DNA of 64,000 nucleotides. Origin: Eudorina sp. 2006-703-Eu-15 (taxonomy: Eukaryota > Chlorophyta > Chlorophyceae > Chlamydomonadales > Volvocaceae). Location: the NCBI GenBank assembly GCA_003117195.1, contig BDSI01000007.1, forward strand, positions 1,364,001 through 1,428,000. Direction: 5' to 3'. Below the pieces are notes generated by a model, which ran no database searches, was not told where the DNA came from, and saw nothing but the letters and a program-made list of their open reading frames with translations. The number at the start of each line of letters is the position of its first letter. Position 1 is the stretch's first letter. Below, piece after piece: positions 55,801 through 64,000 of this stretch. The translations under genes and the position numbers were made by a program.

Positions 55801-58800
55801 GCCCCCTGCAGCCATGTGGGTCGGCAGCGGTGAGAAGGACCTGGTGGTGGAGCTGTCGGTCAAGTGGTGTGGTGACCCGAACATCACCCTGGCCATTGAG
55901 GTGCCCGGAGGGTGAGTACGGCACCAGGAGGATGTACGGCATCAGGGGGAGTACGGCACCAGGGAGAGTGGGAGTGGGAATGGGAGTGGAAGGGTGTGTG
56001 AGGGGTTTAGGGTCTCTTATGGATGGCGGTGCGAGGGTGGGTTGACACAGGAGGGCCCTGGCGCTGTCTCCAGAGAGGGGGGGCTAGGGCTGTATTGCCT
56101 TGTCGCGAGGGGGCCCGGGGGGCCGGGGGGGGTGAGGTGGGGCCGGGGGCCAACATGCTCAGCTACCACACACACACACACACACACACACCCCACACGC
56201 CCGCCCCCGTCTCCACTCGACACGCACCCACCCGCCACCTTGTCCCCATGCCTCCGTCACCACCCCTCCCCACCCCTCCCTACCCGTAACCCTGCCCCCC
56301 CTTCCTCATATTCCCCCGGGCAGTCAAAAGCTGTGTCCGCGCGTGATGGACATCACCTTCGTGGCGCAGATCCGCGCGACCCTGCACCCCCTGACACCTC
56401 GCATCCCGGGATTTGGTGAGTCGGGGTGGAGGGCCGGGGTGGAGGGCCGGGGTGGAGGGCCGGGGTGGTGGGCAGGGAGATGGAGGGGCGAAGCGGGCTG
56501 CGGGGCCAGGGCGCAAAGGGGGGCCGGGCGCGGGGGTTGAATCGTGTGGCGGGGAGCGGGAAGGGTATGTGTGGCAGCGGTCCGAGCAAAATGGCGTTGT
56601 AGCTCGCGCGCTTGAGGCCGGGCATGTGTGCCCGCTAGGTGGATTGAAACCGACCGCTTCCTCGCCTTGTCCTTGTCGACGGACCCCGGCTTTCCCGGGC
56701 CCTCCCGCCCCCGCCCCCTCCCGCGCTTCCCAGTCGCGCTGATGGCGACGGTTCCGAAGCCGCCTCTGATTAAGTACCGGCTGGACTTCGGCAAGGCGCT
56801 GGGCGGCTCCATGGCTCCCGCGGCCGTGACGCCCGTCATCAACTTCTTCCTGCGCGAGATTATCACCAAGATATTGGTGTGGCCGCAGCGGCTCGTGGTG
56901 CCCATCATCCAGGTTGGGGGTGTTGGGGGATGTGGGTGGGGTGGGGGATGTGAGGTGGGGTGGGGTGAGGGATGTGGGTGGGGTGGGGGATGTGAGGTGG
57001 GGTGGGGGGTGGGGTGGGGTGGGCCACTCGAAGTCGGGCTAGAGGTGGGGCTCTAGAGGATGTGGGCAGGGTTGTGGGTGGGATGAGGGATGTGGATGGG
57101 GTTGTGGGTGGCGTGGGGTGAGGGAGGGATGTGGGTGGGATGTGGGCGTGAGAGGAATGTGTCTGTGTGTAAAAGAAAAACCGAGTCTGTGTGTATATGC
57201 CATCCCGCCGGTTGGTCGTGAAACGGAAGGCGGGCCCGCAGCACCCCGCCGGCCCCCTTCGCTCTAACACACACACACATGCACCTTGATAACACATGCA
57301 CCTCAACAGCGCTCTTCGACACCGCAGCCTTCTTTTCATTATAGGGGTGGGGCAATGGGTATATTATATACGCATACGGGCAAACTATTGGGCGCCACTC
57401 GGCGCCTCGCATGTCACGTACTCCTGTTCTGCCTGCTTAAATAACACACGCACCTCAGGTTTTACGTACATACACATACACACACACCCCATGCCCCGGC
57501 TCAGTTTTGTTTATGCACACGCCGTAACCAGACGCCTCGCAATACCTCGTCTGCCACCCTCCCCTCCCCTCCCCTTCCCTCCCCTCCCTGGGTCCCCGAG
57601 CCCACAGGAGACCGAGCAGGACAAGGTGGAGATCCAGAAGCTGATGCGGCGGCACCGCGGGGTGATCCGGGTGACGGTGGTGAACGCCAAGGAGCTGAAA
57701 CCTGACAGTTGGGGCTCCAACGACCTGCTGGCCGAGCTCACAACCGACTCGGAGCACTACGAGGCGACCACCATACGACGCGCCAAGCCCTCCCTGGACG
57801 CGGAGGGCAAGGCGATTGTGCACCTGGGAGAAAATGTGACGTGGAACGAGGACATCTACCTGCTCGTCCAGGTACGGCGTGGGGGCTGCCGACCTGTCGT
57901 ACACCCGCGCGCGCCCGTGTGTATGTGTGTGTGTGTGTGCAAAGTCTTTCTGACGAGGAGGGTGGGCGGGGTGAGAGGAAGAATGGGCTGCGGTAAGAGG
58001 GGGGAGAAGAAGCGGAGGAGGTGGGGCGGCGGGGAAGCGAGGTTGGACGGAGCGCGAGTGGGCGAGCGGCTGGAGGTCCCCGTCCCTCTTGTGTTGTTCC
58101 CACGGCTGGTTCCCACGGGGCTGACGGGGTTGGAACTCGTCCCAACTCGTCCGAATGCTCGGACTGACCCGCCCCAGCCCCCCTGTCTGTACCAGTTGTC
58201 ACGACACACTGCGTGATTGGCATATCGTGTACGAGTCGGCGGTACTACCTCCTGATCAACATACGACCCGCCGTACCGAGCTGCAAAGGCATGCCCAAGA
58301 TGGGGATTTGGCCGTTCTGCCGCCTGATGTACTCCTGTGGGCTGTACTGCTCCTGCCGGGGTGCTCTCGCGGGAACTGAGACGCCGGGGCGAGATGCTGT
58401 GCCGCCGGCCGCCAGAGCCGCCATACTGCCATCCGCCAGGGCCACCAGTGGCTGTGGCCCGTGTCTGGAGCGTGCTGTGTCGTGACACAGTATCCTGGTA
58501 TAGTCGAGTCTTGATCGGATATTTCCTCTGGCAGCAGCGCAGTATGAGCATGTCGACCAATTTCCTGTAACCACCCAGTATGAATATGTTTTACCAATTT
58601 CCTACACTCCCCCACCCCAACCCCCACCTCAACCCCCACCCCAACCCTGTCCCCAACCCTAGAGCCCAACCCTGACCACACCCGACACCACGCCACCCCA
58701 CCCAATCTACTCCCCCGGACCTTAGCTCTGGCAGCAGTGCAGCCCCAGAGTTCCACCAAACCTGCCCGCTACCCCCGCTCCCTCGCACCCCCTCGGCCGG

Positions 58801-61800
58801 TCCTCCCCCTCAAACCCCCTTCCCCCACCTCTTCCCCCTCGACCCCCCTTCCCCCACCTCCCCCCCCCAGGAGCCCACCGACCAGCTGCTACGCATGGAG
58901 CTGTTTGACATCGACAAGCTGCGTCCCTCGAAGCTGTTGACGGGCCAGGTGTCCCAGGTGGTCAATGGGCGGCAGCTGCTGGGCAGGTCGCTGGTGAAGC
59001 TGGCAGACGTGTGCCGACAGGGCATGAAGGGCTCCGCGGAACCCGTGGGCCTTATGACGCATGTGGGCAGCGGCGAGTGGGGGAGCGCGGGCGGGCCGGT
59101 GAGTGTGTGTTTTGGGCTGGGCTGGGGGGAGGGAGGGGAGGGGAGGGGAGGCGGAGGGGAGGGGAGGCAGCGCCGTCTGTGGGCGGGAGGAAGGGTGGTG
59201 GGTTTAATAGTGTGATGTCTGGGTTCGATTTGGGTAGGGTTGGATTGGATTGGGGTAGGGTTGAGTTTCCGGAGTTTTGTGGGGCCGGGAGGTGGCATCT
59301 GCTGGCGTGGTTGGCGCAGGATGAAGACGTTTGGGATGGGGATGGTGCTGCCTACCACCCGTTGGGCATGGTGCTGCCTACCACCCGTTGGGGATGGTGC
59401 TGCCTACCACCCGTTGGGGATGGTGCTGCCTACCACCCGTTGGGGATGGTGCTGCCTACCACCCGTTGGGCATGGTGCTGCCTACCACCCGTTGGGCATG
59501 GTGCTGCCTACCACCCGTTGGGGATGGTGCTGCCTACCACCCGTTGGGCATGGTGCTGCCTACCACCCGTTGGGCATGGTGCTGCCTACCACCCGTTGGG
59601 CATGGTGCTGCCTACCACCCGTTGGGCATGGTGCTGCCTACCACCCGTTGGGCATGGTGCTGCCTACCACCCGTTGGGGATGGTGCTGCCTACCACCCGT
59701 TGGGCATGGTGCTGCCTACCACCCGTTGGGGATGGTGCTGCCTACCACCCGTTGGGGATGGTGCTGCCTACCACCCGTTCAAAACAGTGTCTCCTGCTTG
59801 GACCCGTACATTCAAACCCCGCCTTCTCTGTACGGTTTCGGCACCGCAGGGCAAGGGCCTGGGCAAGGTACGGCTGCAGATGACGTACTGGCCCTTCGAG
59901 CGGTTCACCAAGTACGACGTCGAGAACGCCATGTCGGTGCGTGAACATGCGCGTGCCTCTGTGTACGACAACGTGTGTATGCATGTATTGGATGTTGAAC
60001 CCACCCAGACCCGCCCAGGCCTGGGCGGTTATGGGGGGGCTTCTTGTTAGACATACTTAACAAAGCACCTGCAGCGTACTTGTCAGCCACAATAAGGAGG
60101 TAGATACAAGACAAGCAAACAAGACGACCGCGTTTTGCGCCCACCATCCTTGCCCACCGCATACTTTCCTCGACGCCCGCTTCCCCCCTCCCCGCCGCCT
60201 CCCTGCCCTCCTCCCCTCCCCTTCTTTCTGACCTCCTTCCTCCCGCCCCCCCTCCCCTTCTTTCTGACCTCCTTCCGCTCCCCCTCCCTCCCCTCCCCTC
60301 CCCTTCTTTTCCGCCTCCAGGGCATCGTGACCGTGCGACTGTTGCGAGTGTGGGGCCTGGCGGTGGCGGGCGACAAGGTGTCGGCCTTCGTGCGGGTCAC
60401 CAGCAGCGCCAAGGGCAAGGAGTGGAGGAGCTCCACGCGCACGTGGACGCGCCGGAACCACGTGAGTGCGTCACGAGGGGGGGGGAGGGGTGGCGGGCGG
60501 GGGGCGGGTGGTGGTCGAGTTGACCCGTGTGTGTGTGTGTGCGCGTGTGTGTGTGTTAAAGAGAACTGAGTGTGTGCGTGTGTGTGTTCGAGTTGACCCG
60601 TCAAACACCCGCGTGTGTCTGGAGGGGGGCCGTGTGTGTTTTGTACGGCACATCCGAGTCGGTTGCACGCGCGCGCGCGAGTGTGGGGTTGTGTGTACGA
60701 GGGAACTGAGCCGCGAGAGAAGCGGAGTCCAGTGGGACAGGCGGTACGGGCGATGGGCGTGAATGGCACCCGGGACCACGATTTACCGACAACCGTCCTC
60801 GAAGTGGAGGCGGGCTCTGGGGCTCCAGTAACAACCGCCGACTGCCGCATGGCTGTCGCCGCATCGTTAGTTGAATCGGGCCTTACGTTGTCCCTTCCCG
60901 CCCCCGCCCCCTCGCCGCCTCCCTCCCTGGTCCTGTCCCCCCTCCCCTCCCCTCCCCTCCCCTCCCTGACAGGTCCTGATGCTCAAGCGCGAGATGGCCC
61001 GACTGGCCGCCGCCCGCGAACGCGACATCCGCGAGGGCCGCAGCAAGGAGGCCGAGCGCAAGGCCCGGTACCTTGAGGCGCTGAAGGACGCGGTGGCGGG
61101 CAAGAACAAGCGGGCCAGGCTGACGGTGGACATGGACTACACGGTGTGTACGGAAGTGTACGGCGGCGGCCGTGTGTCGGGGGGAAGGGGTTGGAGGTGG
61201 GCGGGTGCGGTGGACGTGGGGAGGGGAGAGGAGATGGGAGGAGAGGGTTTGTGCGGTTTGTGCGGAGGGAGAGAGGACGGTATGGAGTCCGGAGTACGGC
61301 GAGTGTGAGAACTTACGTGGAGCCATGGAACACGGGAAAGGGCACGGTACAAGGTGGTGTGCTCCGCACCCTTCCGCACCCCTCCACACCCCTCCACACC
61401 CCTCCACACCCTTCGGAACCCCCGCCCCCCCCCTTCCGGCCCCCAGCTGGACAGCAACGCCCTGCACGCCATCTACCACGTGAAGCTGACCGACATGATC
61501 AAGATCAAGGTGATCGAGAGCAACCTGCTGGCCAGCGACGAGTGCCTGGGCCGCCTGGACATTCCGGTGTCGGACATTGTGACGGCCAACGACTACAACC
61601 CCATGACGGGTGGGTGGCTGGGTGGCTGGGTGGGGGGCATCGGGGGGGGACGGGAGCCTGCGGCACGCGGGGGTTCTTGGGGGGATGGAGGGCCGGGTAC
61701 GGCAGGGGTTCCGCGATGGGCGTGTGCCGGTGTGCGTGTGTGTTTATAGCCCGAAGTGTGTTTGCCGCCCGACATGTGTGTTATCAAAGAGAAAAGCTGA

Positions 61801-63311
61801 GCCGCGAAAAAACAGACCCGTGCCCAGTAATGCAACCGACGACTGAGACCGAGACCAGAGTTACCAATATGCCAGGGCGAAGTATGTCGACCATAAGTAG
61901 TCCCAAGGTGGTGTAGTCCGTGATGCCGTGGCGCCCCGTATCGTTGTCGAGCGCCGGTGGGCGCCGTTACGCCAGCAGAAGTAGCGGCTATGACGCCGTA
62001 GGCTAATGCAGTCGAAACTCAACTACCTAAACTACCTACTGATCCTAAGGTGCAGCAAAAGCAAGGGTGTATGCGTCAACAGCGCGTGCGATGCCGACAG
62101 CAAGCAAGTGCCCGGCACAACCGTCCCAGCCCGTGCAGAAGGAAAAAGATACTGACCTGTGCCCGACATGTGTGTGTGTGTGTGTATGTGAATCGTTACA
62201 TATCTGCCGGGCCGACGCTGGCCGGGGGCGCTAACCCGCCCCGTGTGTGTACTTTGCTGACCCTGGGCGCTGCACCCCTTCCCTCAATCTCCCATATCCG
62301 CCCACCCACCCACCCACCCCGCTCCCTCCCTCCCTCCCCCGGATGCAGGTCAGCGCGAGTTCGGGCTGCACCGCAAGCGGTGGGAGGAGTACAACCCGGA
62401 GCAGCCCGACCGCACCATCGACAAACTGGAGCGGGGGCTGCTGCTGGAGGAGGGCGACGGGGCGCGGATCTGGGTGGAGATGCGCTGGGTGCCCTGCATC
62501 CAGGTGGGGGTGGGCGGGTGGTGGAGTGGGGTGGGGTGGGGTGGGGTGGGTGGGTGCATGGGGGCGGGCATGCGGGTGTGTGGGCGCGCGGGTGTGTGGG
62601 CGGGCGAGCGTGCAGCCCCCGGGTGGGGGTTCGTGGGGAGCGACGCAGGAGCGCAGGAGGTCTGAAGGCGAGGTAGAGGGGCGCAGCAGTGGCGTCCGCC
62701 CCCGAAGTGTCGCGTGTGCGTGTGTGTGCGTGTGTGTGTTGCGCTAAGCGACACACCAGCATCCCCAGACCAGCCATATGCGAAGGAATGGGTGTGTGTA
62801 TGTATACATGTGTTTGTCCTTATGCAGGCGGAACAGGGGAGTACAAATTGTGTGTAGATATGTACTTTAGCGAGCATTCTGTGTTCAGCAATATCATCCG
62901 CCCGAAAAGCCCAGTGTGTCGTACACACTCTGGAACGTCACACGCGTATTCGACGCATCCCCCTTGAAGCAAGGACCGGTGCGAGGAACCCCCCTAGGGC
63001 GACCTTCCCCCTGCCAGCCAACCAGCCAGCCAGCCAGCCAGTCAGCGCTGCCGCCGGCCCAAACCCTCCCTCCCACCAGTCCTCATCCATCATTGACGGT
63101 CCCCCGTCCCCCCGCCCTTCGTGCCTCCTTCCCCCCGCCCACTTGGGTTCGTGTGTGCGACCTGTCGTGTCCTGTCCTATCCTTGGCCTGGGCTGCGCGC
63201 TGGTGCGTCCTGTCCGATGGGCTACAGGGAGGGGGCTTCCTCGGCGCGGAGGAGGACGAATTCGGAGCTGCGGCGGCCGCCGCCGCCGTCAGCCCGCCGC
63301 CGCCCGCCTGA
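52804..63311 (+). CDS. Extended-synaptotagmin-like SMP-C2 protein, copy 2
   Basis: Fifteen exons: 52804-53724, 54149-54238, 54881-54946, 55127-55247, 55812-55911, 56324-56415, 56734-56912, 57608-57871, 58871-59098, 59850-59936, 60321-60461, 60973-61143, 61447-61609, 62349-62503, 63228-63311; 953 residues. Same plan as copy 1: disordered N-terminus, helix SLKDLPKVAVDAAKQAGQAY, membrane hairpin, SMP domain (308-523), two C2-like modules (524-716, 717-926) with a charged helix LKREMARLAAARERDIREG in the second, then an Ala/Pro-rich tail. Intron positions and phases match copy 1 throughout, except that exons 8 and 9 of copy 1 are one exon here (57608-57871). Exon 7 shares 98 identical bases with copy 1. 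N-terminal and tail sequences have diverged strongly, suggesting different partners or regulation. Confidence 0.88.
55469..55524 (+). repeat. Dispersed intron repeat, copy D (best preserved)
   Basis: Reads CCTTTGCTCTGGCAGCAGCG, CAGTTTGAATGTGTCTACCA, ATGTCCTATACCCC. It is the longest intact copy and defines the family. Intron 4 of SMP-C2 copy 2. Confidence 0.85.
56164..56192 (+). repeat. (CA)n microsatellite
   Basis: About fourteen CA units in intron 5 of SMP-C2 copy 2. Confidence 0.9.
56920..57130 (+). repeat. GGGATGTGGGTGGGGTG repeat tract
   Basis: Purine-rich degenerate array of GGGATGTGxGTGGGGTG units at the start of intron 7 of SMP-C2 copy 2, immediately after the donor. The G-runs could form G-quadruplexes on the transcribed RNA (inference). 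Confidence 0.7.
58521..58613 (+). repeat. Dispersed intron repeat, copies E1 and E2
   Basis: E1 (58521-58573) has CCTCTGGCAGCAGCGCAGTA and GTCGACCAATTTCCTGTAAC. E2 (58576-58613) repeats only the second half with TATGTTTTACCAATTTCCTA. A third fragment AGCTCTGGCAGCAGTGCAG is at 58725-58743. All are in intron 8 of SMP-C2 copy 2. Confidence 0.8.
59340..59780 (+). repeat. 26-bp minisatellite, about 17 copies
   Basis: Unit: ATGGTGCTGCCTACCACCCG then TTGGGG or TTGGGC. Units are identical except for that G/C variant. The array fills most of intron 9 of SMP-C2 copy 2 and contains no stop in any plus-strand frame, so it creates long apparent open frames in all three. Confidence 0.92.
62522..62556 (+). 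repeat. (GGGGT)n tract
   Basis: Consecutive GGGGT/GGGT units just after the donor of exon 14 of SMP-C2 copy 2. Confidence 0.8.
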
Positions 63312-64000
63312 GATACCCTCCAGATCTCATCCAGATCTGGCCCGGATCTCGGACACGTCTGGATCTTCATCACACCGCCTCCAGATGTCCAGATCTCCTC
63401 CCAGGTCGCGTCGACGGCTGTGCATGTGCGGCGGCCAGGACATCGGAGGAGGGGGGGAGGCCTTGTCGCGGACGAGAGGGGGCAGGTTCCGCATGGTGAA
63501 AAGGGGAGGGAGGCGAAGGTGGAAGTGCGGGCGAGGGGGCGGCTCGAACTGAGGCAGAACGCTGTGGGCCCCCCCTGGCGTCTACTGCGCGAGAGGGGGG
63601 GGTTGATACCCTGTCTGACAGTGAATGGCACAGGGACAACGGGGTGGGGTGGGGTGGGGTGCGGTGGACTGGGAGGCTATAGGGCCCGGGAGGCGCAACA
63701 GCGCGATCGTACGGTCCAGGGGTGCGGCAGGGCCCCGCGGAGGCCGCCGCCAGTGCTCCAGGGCCGCGGCAGGACGGGGTCGTTTGATTGCGGGTTGGGA
63801 GAGGCGGCGGGTGAATCGCACATGACAGCCTCTGTGAGCGGGTTCGGGGTCGGAGCCCGGAGGTGGGGTTTGTGTCGTGCAGCTGTGCATGGGCGGGGCA
63901 GGGTGGGGTAGGGAGGCTGACGTGGACGGCGGCCGAGAGGGCCGCGACAGTGGTTGGAGGAGGCTGCAGCTGGGATGGGGCCTGGGCCGGACCCGAGGGA
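63312..64000. other. 3' flank of SMP-C2 copy 2, no gene seen
   Basis: GC-rich sequence after the stop codon. Open frames on both strands look compositional. A short GGTGGGGTGGGGT tract lies near 63645. Probably 3' UTR followed by intergenic sequence. Confidence 0.5.

Noticed and set aside
59340..59780. CRISPR-like array
   Set aside because: Repeats are directly abutting with no spacers, inside a nuclear intron; it is a minisatellite.
59011..60050. Three long overlapping plus-strand open frames (over 230 codons each)
   Set aside because: All three run through the 26-bp minisatellite that lacks stops in every frame; the region is intron 9 of SMP-C2 copy 2, and the real exons on either side join in phase without it.

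Overview
This is a nuclear segment of a GC-rich eukaryote. Nearly every gene is split into many short exons by GT-AG introns with GTGAG/GTGCG/GTACG donors and C-rich tracts ending in CAG, and the introns are full of C-rich, (GT)n and minisatellite sequence. That architecture, together with a complete pyruvate formate-lyase, plant-type synaptotagmin-like (SMP+C2) proteins, a DUF2358-like protein with a plastid-style leader and a plant-type unknown protein with a UBZ finger, points to a chlorophyte green alga, most likely Chlorophyceae/volvocalean. The organism is an inference; the splice models were built by hand and checked for phase continuity and family fit.

Layout: 1.3-2.6 kb (-) Rab6/RABH-type Golgi GTPase; 3.3-4.9 kb (-) short-chain dehydrogenase; 5.3-8.4 kb (+) F-box/leucine-rich-repeat protein, divergent from the dehydrogenase; 9.9-12.7 kb (+) DUF2358-like protein; 13.2-17.0 kb (+) C53/CDK5RAP3, the UFMylation/ER-phagy receptor, with four IDWDI-type motifs; 17.8-20.9 kb (-) coiled-coil protein ending in a long GMPGGAMQ repeat; 21.1-26.9 kb (+) large UBZ-finger protein of unknown function; 28.1-29.8 kb (-) and 30.3-31.6 kb (-) two small unknown proteins; 34.0-39.4 kb (+) pyruvate formate-lyase; 40.9-50.2 kb (+) and 52.8-63.3 kb (+) two tandem paralogous extended-synaptotagmin-like proteins (TM hairpin, SMP lipid-transfer domain, two C2 modules).

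The genes do not form a pathway cluster. Loose themes are membrane traffic and ER contact sites (Rab6, C53, the two SMP-C2 proteins) and one fermentation enzyme (PFL). The most unusual material is a dispersed intron-resident repeat family, a short repeated tag with AATAATA-like tails around the 5' half of PFL, a recurrent GACCCNNGGGTC palindrome, a region of perfect identity between the two SMP-C2 paralogs, and the plant/algal-type UBZ protein that I could not name. I saw no rRNA or tRNA genes, CRISPR arrays or intact transposons.
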